From Luteimonas sp. MC1572 (GTDB lineage: Bacteria > Pseudomonadota > Gammaproteobacteria > Xanthomonadales > Xanthomonadaceae): a stretch of DNA of 64,000 nt. Shown here in pieces: positions 55,166 through 64,000 of the stretch. The number at the start of each line of letters is the position of its first letter. The first letter of the stretch is position 1. The notes beneath the pieces were generated by a model. That model was given only the letters and a program-made list of their open reading frames with translations, was not told the origin of the DNA and searched no databases. The stretch lies in NCBI RefSeq assembly GCF_016615815.1, contig NZ_CP067112.1, positions 2,604,001-2,668,000 on the forward strand. The letters are read 5' to 3'. Position numbers and translations under genes: made by a program.

Positions 55166-55621
55166 ATGATCACCACCCCCGACTACCGCGCCCTCCTCGA
55201 CACCGCCATCGCCGAAGCCCGCCAGGGCCTGGCCGAAGGCGGCATCCCGATCGGCGCGGCGCTGTACCACCAGGACGGCCGGATGCTGGGCTGCGGCCAC
55301 AACCGCCGCGTGCAGGAAGGCGACCCCTCGATCCACGGCGAGACCGACGCCTTCCGCAAGGCCGGCCGCCAGCGCTCCTACCGCGACACCATCATGGTCA
55401 CCACGCTGGCGCCCTGCTGGTACTGCAGCGGCCTGGTGCGGCAGTTCAACATCGGCACGGTGGTGGTGGGCGAGGCGGTGAACTTCGCCGGCGGCGTGGA
55501 CTGGCTGCGCGAGGCCGGCACCGAGGTGGTGGTACTCGATGACGAGCGCTGCATCACCATGATGGGCGAGTGGATCGACGCCAATCCGGGGCTGTGGAAC
55601 GAGGATATCGGCGAGGAATGA
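55166..55621 (+). CDS. Nucleoside/cytosine deaminase-family protein
   Basis: A 151-residue zinc deaminase. The metal site is His57 and Glu59 of HGETDA plus Cys84 and Cys87 of PCWYC, the cytidine/deoxycytidylate deaminase fold. The overall pattern (GGIPIGAALYHQDGRMLGCGHNRRVQEGDPSIHGE ... FNIGTVVVGEAVNF) is close to yeast-type cytosine deaminase and bacterial isocytosine/guanine deaminases. It salvages bases or removes damaged ones; the exact base is not predictable. Divergent from ubiE and convergent with the next gene. Confidence 0.87.
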   Translation: MITTPDYRALLDTAIAEARQGLAEGGIPIGAALYHQDGRMLGCGHNRRVQEGDPSIHGETDAFRKAGRQRSYRDTIMVTTLAPCWYCSGLVRQFNIGTVVVGEAVNFAGGVDWLREAGTEVVVLDDERCITMMGEWIDANPGLWNEDIGEE

Positions 55622-55643
55622 GCCCCGCCGGCGGCGCAGCGCA

Positions 55644-56939
55644 CTACACCGTGCAGGGATCCTCCCACGGCGGATCCCGGTTCGCGGCGCGCAGGCTGGC
55701 GCGCGTCGGCAGCACGCCGTCGAGCGCGACGCTCATGTTCTGCTGGGCCGTTGACTGCGCGACGGGCGCGCCACGGGTGTAGATGGTGAGCGCGAACGGC
55801 GGGCGTCCGGGTGCGGTGACCACGTAGACCGCGTTCACTTCGCCCGCGCCGAAGTGGTAGCAGCCCAGCGGCTCGAGCTTCGCCCCGCGCGCCGCCAGTG
55901 CGCCGGGCAGGTCGTAGGGCGGGTCCGCGCCGGTTTCGCTCCAGCCCAGCGCGAGTGACGTGGGCGCGCGGGCGGTACCGCCAACCCAGGCGTCCAGCGT
56001 GCCGAGCCGGCCGGTGGCGGCGGCCGCGGTCGCTCCGGAGACCGGCGCGGCCGCGTCCCAGCGCGCAGTCGGCACGCGCGCGCGGAGATCGGCCAGCGTG
56101 AGCCGCTCGCCGGCACGCGCCGGCACCGCGGCCAGCATCACGTCGGCCACGGGCCCGGCTGTCTCGATCTTGTCCCAGAGGTATCCGCAGGCGCTGTCGA
56201 TGTCCGCGGCGGCCTTCTTCGGGTTGTCGCGGCGCTCGCCGGCGCGGCAGCGTTCGAGGTAGGCGGCGCGCGCATTCGCCGCCATCCGCAGTGGCGCGGC
56301 CGCCGGGCCAGCGGACTTGCCTGGCGCGGACGCAGCGGGCGCGGCTGTCACCGCCGCGCCGCGCGCGGGAACGGCGGCGCGCGCGGCCACCGCCGGGCGC
56401 ACCACGGGCTGGGCCGCTGCGGCGCGGCTGCCGGTGGGTACTTCGTCGAAACGTGCCTGCGCGGCGTTCCAGCGCAGTTCGGCGCCGCACTGGGTGCTTG
56501 CGCCGCTGCCGCCCCCGCAGGCCTCGCCGCGGCGCGCGATCTGCAGCTTCGCCGGGCTGCCGGCCAACACGCGGTACGCGAGCAGGTGATCGGCAAACAC
56601 CAGCTGCGCCCTGGGCGTGCCGGTGCCGGTATAGAGCTCGACCCGTGCCAGCCCGCCCTCGCGGAACAGCTCCGGCGCGCCGACGCAGGGCACGTTGCCC
56701 TCGGAGACCACGAAGTCGGTGTGGCCGTCGCCGTTGAAATCGGCGGGAATCACGAAGCGCCCCTGCCCGGTCATGTCGCCAAGGCGACCACCGGCGCGCG
56801 CGCAGGCCGCGACCAGCTCGTTCACCCGCGCCTTGATCGCGTCGGGCACCACGCCCGGCGCCGCAGCCGCGGGTGCCGCGAACCCGGCGACGGCGAGACA
56901 TGTTGCAAACAGGAGGAAGGCGGGCAGCTCGCGATGCAT
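55644..56939 (-). CDS. Exported protein with VCBS/EF-hand-like calcium motif, unknown
   Basis: A 431-residue protein with a signal peptide (cleavage after AAA, near residue 25). Residues about 50-85 contain DFNGDGHTDFVV, a calcium-binding loop of the FG-GAP/VCBS type. A low-complexity Ala/Pro/Val linker (about 165-220) separates it from a C-terminal domain of about 200 residues that I do not recognise, with CYHFGAGEVNAVYVVTAPG. Start 56939 begins the signal peptide; the frame is open to 56984. Confidence 0.65.
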   Translation of the reverse strand: MHRELPAFLLFATCLAVAGFAAPAAAAPGVVPDAIKARVNELVAACARAGGRLGDMTGQGRFVIPADFNGDGHTDFVVSEGNVPCVGAPELFREGGLARVELYTGTGTPRAQLVFADHLLAYRVLAGSPAKLQIARRGEACGGGSGASTQCGAELRWNAAQARFDEVPTGSRAAAAQPVVRPAVAARAAVPARGAAVTAAPAASAPGKSAGPAAAPLRMAANARAAYLERCRAGERRDNPKKAAADIDSACGYLWDKIETAGPVADVMLAAVPARAGERLTLADLRARVPTARWDAAAPVSGATAAAATGRLGTLDAWVGGTARAPTSLALGWSETGADPPYDLPGALAARGAKLEPLGCYHFGAGEVNAVYVVTAPGRPPFALTIYTRGAPVAQSTAQQNMSVALDGVLPTRASLRAANRDPPWEDPCTV

Positions 56940-57045
56940 GTCTGTGGCCTCGGCGCCGCGGGGGCGGCCCTGCCAATGGCGCAACGCCGGCCACGGCCGT
57001 CCGCGGCCACTGCGGCGACGATCCCGGGGTGCGCGGCGCGCGGGC

Positions 57046-57065
57046 CGCGGCCTGGATCGGCCGCG
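57046..57065 (-). terminator. Hairpin at the end of the hslVU transcription unit
   Basis: A perfect 7-bp stem (CGCGGCC/GGCCGCG) with a 6-nt loop directly after the stop of the gene at 57066-57509. It lacks a T tract. Confidence 0.45.
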
Positions 57066-57509
57066 TCAGCGCGGCTCGATGGTGAACCCGCCGAAGGCCA
57101 CGCCCAGGTCCCAGCCCTCTCCCGTGCCGGCGAGCGCCAGCGACACCTCGCCCTTGGTCATCGCCTGCGCCTTGCTGGACTTGACCGCGCCGGCATGCGC
57201 CTCGGCGGCGACGTACGTGCCGAGCACCTCGCGGATGCTGTTCACCGGCGAGAACTCGCCGCGGCCGCCGCGGATCTCGGACTTGCCGATGGTCAGGCCG
57301 CCGCCCTTGGCGCTGATGCGCACGGCCATGCCCTGCCCGTTGTCGCAGCTCACCCGGCCCGTGCCCGACGCCGTCTTGTAGAACACCGACCAGCCGGACA
57401 TGTCGAAATCGAGGCGGCAGGAGACGCCGCGTGCGGATGCCGGCGCGGCGGCGAGCAGCAGGGCCACCGCCACGGCGGCGACGGGGGCGAATGTCGGGAA
57501 CCTGGACAT
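57066..57509 (-). CDS. Small exported protein downstream of hslU, unknown
   Basis: A 147-residue protein with a signal peptide (cleavage after ASA, near residue 26) and a compact beta-rich mature domain with two cysteines (VSCRLDFDM and GRVSCDNGQG) likely bonded. No family recognised with confidence. GGAGA precedes the ATG at 57509; the longer frame to 57527 would overlap hslU. It is 14 nt after hslU, so it is likely part of the heat-shock unit. Confidence 0.65.
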   Translation of the reverse strand: MSRFPTFAPVAAVAVALLLAAAPASARGVSCRLDFDMSGWSVFYKTASGTGRVSCDNGQGMAVRISAKGGGLTIGKSEIRGGRGEFSPVNSIREVLGTYVAAEAHAGAVKSSKAQAMTKGEVSLALAGTGEGWDLGVAFGGFTIEPR

Positions 57510-57523
57510 GGGGACTCTCCTGC

Positions 57524-58927
57524 TCAAAGGATGTAGCGACTCAGGTCCTGGTCCTGGACCAGCTCGCCAAGCTGCGCGTCGACGTAGGCGCGGTCGATCA
57601 CCACGCGGTCGCTGCGGTCGGGCGCCTCGAAGCTGAGCGTGTCGAGCAGGCGCTCGAGCACGGTGTGCAGGCGGCGCGCGCCGATGTTCTCCTGGCGCTC
57701 GTTGACCTGCGCGGCGATCTCGGCGAGCCGCTCGACCGCGTCGGGCGCGAACTCCAGGTTGACGCCCTCGGTCCTGAGCAGTTCCACGTACTGCCGCGTC
57801 AGCGACGCCTTGGGCTCGGTCAGGATGCGCACGAAATCATCCTTGGTCAGCGCCGACAGCTCGACGCGGATCGGGAAGCGGCCCTGCATCTCCGGGATCA
57901 GGTCGCTGGGCTTGGCGAGGTGGAACGCGCCGGAGGCAATGAACAGGATGTGGTCGGTCTTCACCGAGCCGTACTTGGTGCTGACGGTCGAGCCCTCGAC
58001 CAGCGGCAGCAGGTCGCGCTGCACGCCCTCGCGGCTGACGTCGGCGCCCATGCCCTCGCTGCGCTTGGCGACCTTGTCGATCTCGTCGATGAACACGATG
58101 CCGTGCTGCTCGCAGGCCTCGATCGCGGCCTCGCGCACTTCGTCCTCGTTGACCAGGCGGCCGGCCTCTTCCTCGACCAGCTGCGGGCGCGCGGCGCGGA
58201 TGCTGACGCTGCGCTTCTGGGTCTTGCCGCCGCCGAGGCTGGAGAACATCTGCCGCAGCTGCTGGCCCATCTCCTCCATGCCGGGCGGGGTCATGATGTC
58301 GACGCCGACATTGGCACTCAGCTCGATCTCGATCTCGCGGTCGTCGAGCTCGCCGGCACGCAGCTGGCGGCGCAGCTTCTGGCGCGTCTCGGACTCACGC
58401 GCCGACGGCTCGGCGCCGATGTCGACGGTGGTCGAGGGCTGCGCGACCGGGTTGAAGCCGAAGCCCGGCGTCGACGCCTCGCGCCGCGGCAGCAGCGCAT
58501 CGAGGATGCGGTCCTCGGCGCGTTCTTCCGCCTGCGTGCGCACCTTCTGCTTGGCCTGCTCGCGGTACAGCTTGACCGCGGTGTCGGCGAGGTCGCGGAT
58601 GATCTGCTCGACGTCCTTGCCGACGTAGCCGACCTCGGTGAAGCGCGTGGCCTCCACCTTCACGAACGGCGCGTTGGCGAGCGTGGCCAGGCGGCGCGCG
58701 ATCTCGGTCTTGCCGACGCCCGTGGGGCCGATCATCAGGATGTTCTTGGGCATCACCTCGTTGCGCAGCTCGTCGTCGAGCTGGGCGCGGCGCCAGCGGT
58801 TGCGCAGCGCGATGGCGACCGCGCGCTTGGCGTCCTGCTGGCCGACGATGTGGCGGTCGAGCTCCTGCACGATCTCGCGCGGGGTCATCGAGGCGTGCGA
58901 GTTGTCCACTTTCATGCGCATGTTCAC
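57524..58927 (-). CDS. hslU: HslU ATPase of the HslUV protease
   Basis: A 467-residue AAA+ unfoldase. Walker A GPTGVGKT (67-74), Walker [10 protein letters not shown], pore loop GYVGKD and sensor-2 [13 protein letters not shown] are present, and the C-terminal LSRYIL tail docks into HslV. The I domain (about 120-250) is normal. The start at 58927 overlaps the hslV stop by 4 bp; ATGs a few codons in are alternatives, with the conserved region beginning at MTPREIV. Confidence 0.97.
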   Translation of the reverse strand: MNMRMKVDNSHASMTPREIVQELDRHIVGQQDAKRAVAIALRNRWRRAQLDDELRNEVMPKNILMIGPTGVGKTEIARRLATLANAPFVKVEATRFTEVGYVGKDVEQIIRDLADTAVKLYREQAKQKVRTQAEERAEDRILDALLPRREASTPGFGFNPVAQPSTTVDIGAEPSARESETRQKLRRQLRAGELDDREIEIELSANVGVDIMTPPGMEEMGQQLRQMFSSLGGGKTQKRSVSIRAARPQLVEEEAGRLVNEDEVREAAIEACEQHGIVFIDEIDKVAKRSEGMGADVSREGVQRDLLPLVEGSTVSTKYGSVKTDHILFIASGAFHLAKPSDLIPEMQGRFPIRVELSALTKDDFVRILTEPKASLTRQYVELLRTEGVNLEFAPDAVERLAEIAAQVNERQENIGARRLHTVLERLLDTLSFEAPDRSDRVVIDRAYVDAQLGELVQDQDLSRYIL

Positions 58928-59475
58928 AGTTCCTCGACCACCACGTTGCGGTTGGTGTAGATGCAGATGTCGCCGGCGATGTTGAGCGCTTCGATGGCGA
59001 CCGATTTCGCATCGAGCGCGGTGTGCGCGAGCAGCGCGCGCGCGGCGGACAGCGCGTAGGGGCCGCCGGAGCCGATCGCGACCAGGCCGTCCTCCGGCTC
59101 GATCACGTCACCCGTGCCGCTGATGATCAGCGAGGTGTCCTTGTCGGCCACCGCGAGCAGCGCCTCGAGCTTTCCGAAGCGGCGCTCGGTGCGCCAGTCC
59201 TTGGCGAGCTCGACGGCCGCGCGAGTCAGCTGGCCGTGCTTCTCGAGCTTGGATTCGAACAGTTCGAACAGGGTGAAGGCATCGGCGGCGGCGCCGGCGA
59301 AGCCCGCGAGGATCTGGCCGTCCTTGCCAAGGCGGCGCACCTTGCGCGCGTTGGACTTCATCACGGTGTGGCCAAGCGTGACCTGGCCGTCGCCGGCGAT
59401 CGCGACGCGGCCGTCGCGGCGCACCGACACGATGGTGGTGGCGTGGAAGACATTGGGGTTCTGGCTGGGGTCCAT
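58924..59475 (-). CDS. hslV: HslV proteolytic subunit
   Basis: A 183-residue threonine protease of the proteasome fold. A 12-residue prosegment ([12 protein letters not shown]) precedes the mature N-terminal catalytic Thr in [18 protein letters not shown] and the Lys of [11 protein letters not shown] complete the site. The longer prosegment resembles that in Xanthomonas. GGAGG lies 5 nt before the ATG. Upstream is a sigma-32-type promoter. Confidence 0.97.
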   Translation of the reverse strand: MDPSQNPNVFHATTIVSVRRDGRVAIAGDGQVTLGHTVMKSNARKVRRLGKDGQILAGFAGAAADAFTLFELFESKLEKHGQLTRAAVELAKDWRTERRFGKLEALLAVADKDTSLIISGTGDVIEPEDGLVAIGSGGPYALSAARALLAHTALDAKSVAIEALNIAGDICIYTNRNVVVEEL

Positions 59476-59499
59476 GCGGCCTCCGGGTCTGAACCCTCG

Positions 59500-59527
59500 A
59501 GATGGGGCCGCGATGCCCCGCATCAAC
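59500..59527 (-). promoter_or_regulatory. Sigma-32 (heat-shock) promoter of hslVU
   Basis: GTTGAT (59522-59527), 14-bp spacer, CCCCATCT (59500-59507). The -10 matches the sigma-32 consensus CCCCATNT at every fixed position, and the -35 keeps the TTGA core of CTTGAA. Confidence 0.7.
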
Positions 59528-59580
59528 CTCCCGCGCCACTGGCGCCGGCGCGACCGCCGCCAGCAGCGGCGTCGCGGCCG

Positions 59581-60510
59581 CTAGTCCGCGCCGGCGGCCG
59601 ACTCCGCTGCCCTGCCCGCCGCCTCGAGTTTCAGGAACCGCGCCGCGTTGTCGTGGAAGATCGCGCGCTTCTGCGCGGGCGTGAGAAAGACCGCGCTGTC
59701 CACGCCTTCGACCGCCAGCGTGATCGCTTCCGGCCACACCATCTGGTCGGAGCCGAACATCAGCCGGTCGCCGAGCCCAGCGGTCATCAATGACTGCAGG
59801 TAATCGTGGAACTCCTGGCGCGGGATGATCCAGTTGATCACCGACACATCCGCGTGCAGCTGCGGGTACACGTACATCAGCGCCTTGGTTTCCTGCAGGT
59901 AGGGCCAGCCGGCGTGCATCAGCCACACGCGCAGCTTCGGATGGCGCTTGAGCATCGGCTCGAGCAGCTTCGGGTTGCCGAGTTCGACGCTGAACTCCGG
60001 ACAGCAACCGTAGGGCGTGCCCGGCGGACCGAGGCCGGTATGGATGCCGACCGGGACATCGAACTCCTCGGCCAGCGCCAGGTAGGGTTCGAACCAGGCG
60101 GCGCCGGCGTCGAGGCCGTGGTACTGCGCGCCGATCTCGCCCAGCACCTGCAGCTCGCCGCTGGCGAAGGCCTTGCGCAGCACCTCCGGCGGCGGCAGCC
60201 GCGTGCGCCCGTCATCCATGAACGCACCTGCGCGGATCGCATCGCCACCGGCCTTGCGCATGCTCGCCATGTACGCGTCCGGACCGCTGACCAGGCCGAG
60301 CACGATGCCGTGGCGGCGCATGCGCTCCAGCGTCAGGCGCTCGCGGTCGGCATCGGTGCCTGCACTCGTCGGCTCGCCGGTGGCCGGGTTCGGCGCGCCC
60401 GGCGCGGCCGGTCCAACGTGCAGGTGCACGTCGATGATCGGGCCGTCGTAGGGCTGCGCGGCCACGGGCGCGGCGAGGAGCAGCAGGAACGCGAGCAGGG
60501 TCAGGCGCAT
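59581..60510 (-). CDS. Exported amidohydrolase family 2 (TIM-barrel metal-dependent hydrolase)
   Basis: A 309-residue protein with a signal peptide (cleavage after VAAQ, near residue 19). Metal ligands are in DVHLHVG (His29, His31), GIHTG, LMHAGWPY and GSDQMVW (Asp). This is the decarboxylase/hydrolase branch of the amidohydrolase superfamily (PF04909-like). The exported location is unusual for that branch. Substrate unknown. Stands alone between xerC and hslV on the same strand. Confidence 0.82.
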   Translation of the reverse strand: MRLTLLAFLLLLAAPVAAQPYDGPIIDVHLHVGPAAPGAPNPATGEPTSAGTDADRERLTLERMRRHGIVLGLVSGPDAYMASMRKAGGDAIRAGAFMDDGRTRLPPPEVLRKAFASGELQVLGEIGAQYHGLDAGAAWFEPYLALAEEFDVPVGIHTGLGPPGTPYGCCPEFSVELGNPKLLEPMLKRHPKLRVWLMHAGWPYLQETKALMYVYPQLHADVSVINWIIPRQEFHDYLQSLMTAGLGDRLMFGSDQMVWPEAITLAVEGVDSAVFLTPAQKRAIFHDNAARFLKLEAAGRAAESAAGAD

Positions 60511-60585
60511 GGCGGGATTCCCGGTGGACATCCATGCGTAGTACGCGGCGCGACGGGCGCAACGGCCAGCGGCCCGGTGTGCCGC

Positions 60586-61476
60586 CTATTCCTTCGCGCG
60601 CCGCTTCGCGCGCGGGTGCGCGGCGTCATACACCTTGGCCAGGTGCTGGAAGTCGAGGTGGGTGTAGATCTGCGTGGTGGCGATGTCGGCGTGGCCGAGC
60701 AGCTCCTGCACGCCGCGCAGGTCGCCGGACGACTCGAGCATGTGGCTGGCGAACGAATGCCGCAGCAGGTGCGGGTGCACGCGCTTGAACAGGCCCTGGC
60801 GCTGCGCCAGCAGGCGCAGGCGCAGCTGCACGGCGCGCGCACTGATGGGGCCGCCGCCGCGGCCGGGGAATACCGGCGCATCGGCCGTGGCACCGGTGTC
60901 CGCGCGCCATGCGGCCAGTGCACGGCAGGCATGCGAGCCGACCGGCACGCTGCGTTGCTTGTTGCCCTTGCCGGTCACGGTCACCAGGCCGTCGGCGAGG
61001 TCGAGCTCGCGCCAGCGCAGGTTGCGCAGTTCGGCCAGGCGCAGGCCCGAGGAATAGAACAGTTCCAGCAGCGCGCGATCGCGCAGCCCGAGCGGCGCAT
61101 CGGTGGGCACTTCCACCAGCGCCACGGCTTCATCGGCATCCAGCACCTGCGGCAGCTTGCGCGGTGCCTTGGGCGCGCGCACGCCGGCGGCCGGATTGGC
61201 CGCGATGCGGCCGTGCTTCAGCTGCCACTGGTAGAAGCTGCGGCAGCCGGACAGGCGGCGCTGCAGGCTCTTCGGCGACAGGCCGCGGCGGTGCTCGTCG
61301 GCAACGAACGCACGCAGCTGCAGCGACTGCAGCTTGAGCAGGTCGCGTTCGCCCTGCCCCTCCGCCCAGTGCGCCAGCGCCTGCAGGTCGCGGCGGTAGG
61401 CATCGAGCGTGTGCGCCGACGCACGCCGCTCCACTTCGAGGTGGGCCAGGAAGTCGTCGATCGCGGGATCGGTCAC
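60586..61476 (-). CDS. xerC: Tyrosine recombinase XerC
   Basis: A 296-residue site-specific recombinase resolving chromosome dimers at dif together with XerD. All catalytic residues are present: Arg146, Lys170, His236, Arg239, His262 and nucleophile Tyr271, at spacings matching E. coli XerD. N-terminal core-binding domain residues 1-105. Position behind lptM, dapF and DUF484 is the conserved enterobacterial and xanthomonad order and confirms a housekeeping XerC rather than a phage integrase. Confidence 0.96.
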   Translation of the reverse strand: MTDPAIDDFLAHLEVERRASAHTLDAYRRDLQALAHWAEGQGERDLLKLQSLQLRAFVADEHRRGLSPKSLQRRLSGCRSFYQWQLKHGRIAANPAAGVRAPKAPRKLPQVLDADEAVALVEVPTDAPLGLRDRALLELFYSSGLRLAELRNLRWRELDLADGLVTVTGKGNKQRSVPVGSHACRALAAWRADTGATADAPVFPGRGGGPISARAVQLRLRLLAQRQGLFKRVHPHLLRHSFASHMLESSGDLRGVQELLGHADIATTQIYTHLDFQHLAKVYDAAHPRAKRRAKE

Positions 61477-61525
61477 GGCCGCCGGGTCCGGTCGCGCGCG
61501 GTGCAGGCTGCGCCGCGCGCAATGC

Positions 61526-62200
61526 TCATGGCTGGTGGCGCTGCAGGGCGGCCGCGAAGGCCTCGCCCATCATCCGCAGGAACAGCGTGCCCATGCCGGG
61601 GTAGAAGCGGTTGGGATCGCTGCTGCCCACCGCCACCAGGCCCACGCCCTCGACCGGCAGCAGCGCGGTGGACGCGACGTCATCGGAGCGCGTGGCGTAC
61701 AGCACCGCCTGCTTGTCGGGGTGCAGGCGGCCGCAGAGCGGTTCGCAGTCGCGCAGGCAGTCGGCGAACGGCTGCAGCACGCGATCGTCGCGCGCAATGA
61801 CCTGCAGCCACTCTTCCTCGGCCAGCCCCGCTACCGGCGCGAACAGCACCACGCGCACCAGGTCGCCGTTGAAGTCCTCGGCCAGCGTGGCCACCATCGC
61901 CCGCACCACGCCTGCCGGATCCTGCGGGCGCATCAGCGCCAGGGTCAGCTGGTGGGTGCGCACCGCGAGGCGCTCGTTCTCCTGCGACACCGCGTACAGG
62001 TCCTGCAGGCGGCGCGAGAGCTCGCGGTTCTTGTCGCGCAGCACCTCGAGCTGGTAGCTGGCCAGCGATGCCGCCGGGCCGTCCTCGCGCGGCACCACCA
62101 GGCTGATCGCCAGGTCCGGGAACTGCTGCAGGAACTTCGGGTGGCGCCGCAGCCAGGCTGCGACTTCGTGTGCGCCGATCTTCTCGCCGGTCTCGCTCAT
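61526..62200 (-). CDS. DUF484 family protein
   Basis: A 224-residue protein of the DUF484 (YigA) family: an N-terminal helical region ([28 protein letters not shown]), a coiled coil (about 45-85), and a GAF-like domain (about 95-220, [29 protein letters not shown]). It is always found between dapF and xerC; its function is unknown. ATG 62200 overlaps the dapF stop by 4 bp. Confidence 0.92.
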   Translation of the reverse strand: MSETGEKIGAHEVAAWLRRHPKFLQQFPDLAISLVVPREDGPAASLASYQLEVLRDKNRELSRRLQDLYAVSQENERLAVRTHQLTLALMRPQDPAGVVRAMVATLAEDFNGDLVRVVLFAPVAGLAEEEWLQVIARDDRVLQPFADCLRDCEPLCGRLHPDKQAVLYATRSDDVASTALLPVEGVGLVAVGSSDPNRFYPGMGTLFLRMMGEAFAAALQRHQP

Positions 62201-63051
62201 GCGTTGAATCTTCCTTCGTAGACGAACGTGGCCGGACCCGCCAGGCGGATGCCGCCGTCCGGACCATGGTAAATGCGCAGCTCGCCGCCGGGCAGCGCAA
62301 CGGTCACGCCGCGCGCGCCATCGACGCGCCCGCGCCGCGACAGCACCGCGACCGCGGCGCACGCGCCGCTGCCGCAGGCCAGCGTTTCGCCGACGCCGCG
62401 TTCGAACACGCGCAGGCGGATGCGATCGGGCGCCACCACCTGGGCGAAGCCGACGTTGGCCGAATCCGGAAACGCCGCGTGGCGCTGGAGTGCCGCGCCG
62501 AGCGTCGCGACCGGTGCGGCGTCGACGTCGTCGACCTCGAGCACGGCGTGCGGGTTGCCCATCGACACGGCGCCGAAATGGACCGCTGCACCGTCGAGCG
62601 TGAGTTCGTAGCCGTCCACAGCGTCGTCGAAACCGGCCAGCGGCACGGCCGCCGGCGCGAAGTCCGGCGCGCCCATGGCAACTTCCACCAGCCCGTCGCC
62701 CAGCATGCGCACGTGGTGCCGCGCCACCGGGCTGTCGAGCATGAAGTCGTCGCCGGCGGCGCCGTCGCGGACCAGCCAGGCGGCGATGCAGCGCGCGCCG
62801 TTGCCACACTGCTGCGAGGGCGAGCCGTCGGCGTTCCAGATCGCATACGACGCGATCGCACCGGGCCCATGCGGCGCGGCGATGGTCAGGATCTGGTCGC
62901 AGCCGACGCCGCGGTGGCGGTCGGCGAGCAGGCGGCACAGCGCGGCATCCGGCGGGGCCGCGCCACCGCGCAGGTCAAGCACCACGAAATCGTTGCCCGC
63001 GCCATGCATCTTGCTGAAGCGCAGCGCCTGCGCGGCGGGGATGGCCGCCAC
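62197..63051 (-). CDS. dapF: Diaminopimelate epimerase
   Basis: A 284-residue PLP-independent racemase converting LL- to meso-diaminopimelate for lysine and peptidoglycan. The two catalytic cysteines are Cys82 (QQCGNGARC) and Cys226 (ACGSGAC), and the N-terminal motif [16 protein letters not shown] is standard. GTG 63051 is chosen because GAGGG lies 7 nt upstream and the length then matches E. coli (274 aa); ATGs at 63090 and 63114 would overlap lptM. It overlaps DUF484 by 4 bp. Confidence 0.95.
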   Translation of the reverse strand: MAAIPAAQALRFSKMHGAGNDFVVLDLRGGAAPPDAALCRLLADRHRGVGCDQILTIAAPHGPGAIASYAIWNADGSPSQQCGNGARCIAAWLVRDGAAGDDFMLDSPVARHHVRMLGDGLVEVAMGAPDFAPAAVPLAGFDDAVDGYELTLDGAAVHFGAVSMGNPHAVLEVDDVDAAPVATLGAALQRHAAFPDSANVGFAQVVAPDRIRLRVFERGVGETLACGSGACAAVAVLSRRGRVDGARGVTVALPGGELRIYHGPDGGIRLAGPATFVYEGRFNA

Positions 63052-63061
63052 CGACCCGCCC

Positions 63062-63337
63062 TCAGCCGTTGTCGTCGTCGCCGTCGTCATCGACGGCGGG
63101 CGGCTCTTCGCCATCCACCGGCACGTCGACCGGCACGGTCACCGGCTCGGTCGGCAGCGGCGGGTCAAGCTCGTCGACGGGGCGAGGATCGGCTTCGGCG
63201 CCGGCATCGATGGCCGCCGCGGACGGCGCGGGCTCGGCATCGGGCGCGGGCGGCGGCAGCAACGGACCCTTGTTGCCGCAGGCGGACAGCAGCAGCGCGG
63301 ACAGCAGGGTGGCGGGCAGCAAAGGGCGAATGTTCAT
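63062..63337 (-). CDS. lptM: LptM-like lipoprotein (YifL family)
   Basis: A 91-residue lipoprotein: signal peptide, lipobox LLSAC (Cys20), then the family hallmark [10 protein letters not shown]. In E. coli LptM (YifL) helps assemble the LPS translocon LptD/E. Here the tail after the conserved dozen residues is long, disordered and ends with a run of acidic residues. It lies immediately upstream of dapF, the conserved position. The mRNA is probably leaderless: TAGACT ends 6 nt before the ATG. Confidence 0.88.
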   Translation of the reverse strand: MNIRPLLPATLLSALLLSACGNKGPLLPPPAPDAEPAPSAAAIDAGAEADPRPVDELDPPLPTEPVTVPVDVPVDGEEPPAVDDDGDDDNG

Positions 63338-63343
63338 GCGCCC

Positions 63344-63349
63344 AGTCTA
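63344..63349 (-). promoter_or_regulatory. lptM-dapF-DUF484-xerC promoter -10, leaderless layout
   Basis: TAGACT ending exactly 6 nt before the lptM ATG; no Shine-Dalgarno sequence. The -35 is weak. Confidence 0.5.
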
Positions 63350-63396
63350 GCGCCGGCCCGTGGCCGTGACGACCGGCCGGGGCGAGAGAGCGTGCG

Positions 63397-63804
63397 CTAC
63401 GAGACGGGCGGCTCGGGCCGCCGCCACAGCCACGTGGCCACCACCGCCATGCACGCGATCGGCAGCGCCACCGCCCACCAGCGCGCGTAGCCGGTCAGCC
63501 AGGCCACCGCCACCAGCACCAGCGCGCTGGCGGCCATCGCGCTGCTCGCCATCCACTTCGAGCGCCGCGCGACCGCGCCGTGCTCATGCCAGTCGCGGAT
63601 CATCGGGCCGAAGCGCGGATGCGCGAGCAGCCAGCGGTGCAGGCGCGCGGAGCCCTGCGCGGCGGCCCAGGCGGACAGCAGGATGAACGGCACCGTGGGC
63701 AGGCCCGGCACCACGATGCCCACCAGGCCGAGTCCCAGCGCCACATAGGCGAGCAGCCACCAGGCCCAGCGGAACCGCACGCGTCTGTGGGGCATGTCAT
63801 CCAT
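63397..63804 (-). CDS. YbaN/DUF454 family inner-membrane protein
   Basis: A 135-residue protein with three to four membrane helices (WAWWLLAYVALGLGLVGIVV; FILLSAWAAAQG; AMAASALVLVAVAWLTG; WWAVALPIACMAVVATWLW). The G-x-VVPGLPTVPFILLSAWAAAQGS motif is diagnostic for DUF454. Function unknown. ATG 63804 fits a possible leaderless start (CATGAT 6 nt upstream); the next in-frame ATG is at 63795. Confidence 0.85.
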   Translation of the reverse strand: MDDMPHRRVRFRWAWWLLAYVALGLGLVGIVVPGLPTVPFILLSAWAAAQGSARLHRWLLAHPRFGPMIRDWHEHGAVARRSKWMASSAMAASALVLVAVAWLTGYARWWAVALPIACMAVVATWLWRRPEPPVS

Positions 63805-63810
63805 GGCGGC

Positions 63811-63816
63811 ATCATG
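63811..63816 (-). promoter_or_regulatory. Possible -10 for the YbaN-like gene
   Basis: CATGAT, four of six matches to TATAAT, 6 nt before the ATG. Weakest of the leaderless-type candidates. Confidence 0.25.
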
Positions 63817-63860
63817 CCGCGCGCGGCGGGCGACGACCGCCCTGCCGCGCCTGGATACGG

Positions 63861-64000
63861 TCAGCGCGCGCCTGCGGCGCCGGCATCCACCCCGAGCTGG
63901 TCGAGCATGAACGCATACATCTCGGCCAGTTCGCGGTAGCGACGGAAGCGGCCGGACTTGCCGCCGTGGCCTGCGTCCATGTTGGTGCGGAACAGCACCG
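63861..64000 (-). CDS. ptrB: Oligopeptidase B, S9 family (3' end only)
   Basis: The last 46 codons of a gene running off the window. The C-terminal TNMDAGHGGKSGR carries the catalytic His of S9 serine peptidases, followed by a terminal helix ELAEMYAFMLDQLG. The pattern fits oligopeptidase B (protease II), which cuts short peptides after basic residues. The nucleophile and acid lie outside the window. Confidence 0.75.
   Translation of the reverse strand, partial: VLFRTNMDAGHGGKSGRFRRYRELAEMYAFMLDQLGVDAGAAGAR

Noticed and set aside
60586..61476. Tyrosine recombinase as evidence of a prophage or integron
   Set aside because: Sequence and gene order (lptM, dapF, DUF484, xerC) identify housekeeping XerC; no attachment site, phage gene or cassette is nearby.

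Overview
This 64 kb window is a piece of chromosome from a GC-rich gammaproteobacterium, most likely a member of the Xanthomonadaceae/Lysobacteraceae (Lysobacter, Luteimonas and relatives). The assignment is inferred from the gene orders ybeD-lipB-lipA, mreBCD-mrdA-rodA-mltB-rlpA-dacC, hslV-hslU and lptM-dapF-DUF484-xerC, from a split class II ribonucleotide reductase, from many Ala/Arg-rich secreted proteins, and from promoters that sit directly against start codons. I see no tRNA, rRNA, CRISPR array, insertion sequence or prophage. Coding density is high and the window reads as core chromosome with a few accessory envelope genes.

Layout. 0.2-7.5 kb: mostly unrelated single genes (PQQ-type sugar dehydrogenase, small lipoproteins, YbjN-like and EcsC-like proteins, a PLP decarboxylase, unknown secreted proteins). 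7.5-11.8 kb: a class II (B12-dependent) ribonucleotide reductase split into nrdJ and a separate C-terminal subunit gene, with a histone H1-like gene between the halves and a long regulated leader upstream. 11.8-20.2 kb: a lipobox-bearing autotransporter-like protein, a DegP/MucD protease followed by membrane-stress genes (YqjD/YqjE-like, AI-2E family), a HAD phosphatase and an M17 aminopeptidase. 20.2-30.7 kb: two divergent export operons. The minus-strand one encodes an ABC-2 exporter, a periplasmic amidohydrolase and a DesK/DesR-type two-component system. The plus-strand one encodes a MacA-like adaptor, an ABC ATPase, two FtsX-like permeases and a small membrane protein. A perfect palindrome lies between them.

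30.6-38.4 kb: an FAD oxidoreductase with two DMT-family transporters, the tail-specific protease Prc, and the lipoate operon ybeD-lipB-lipA. 38.4-48.8 kb: a CsgG-family gene, then the complete rod-shape/elongasome operon from mreB to dacC. 49-57 kb: a PfkB-family sugar/nucleoside kinase with an unknown exported protein, an LTA4-hydrolase-like M1 aminopeptidase, ubiE, a nucleoside deaminase and an unknown exported protein. 57-64 kb: the heat-shock protease hslVU with a sigma-32-type promoter, an amidohydrolase, xerC, DUF484, dapF, lptM, a YbaN-family membrane protein and the 3' end of an oligopeptidase B gene.

The observations most worth following up are: the nrdJ / histone / nrdJb arrangement, with a nine-A slippage tract exactly before the cysteine tail of NrdJb and a 10-bp hairpin between the genes; the exporter-amidohydrolase-two-component operon and its palindromic operator; a repeated promoter layout (a -10 hexamer exactly 6 nt before ATG, no Shine-Dalgarno) implying leaderless mRNAs at about six genes; and a short upstream ORF overlapping the EcsC start.
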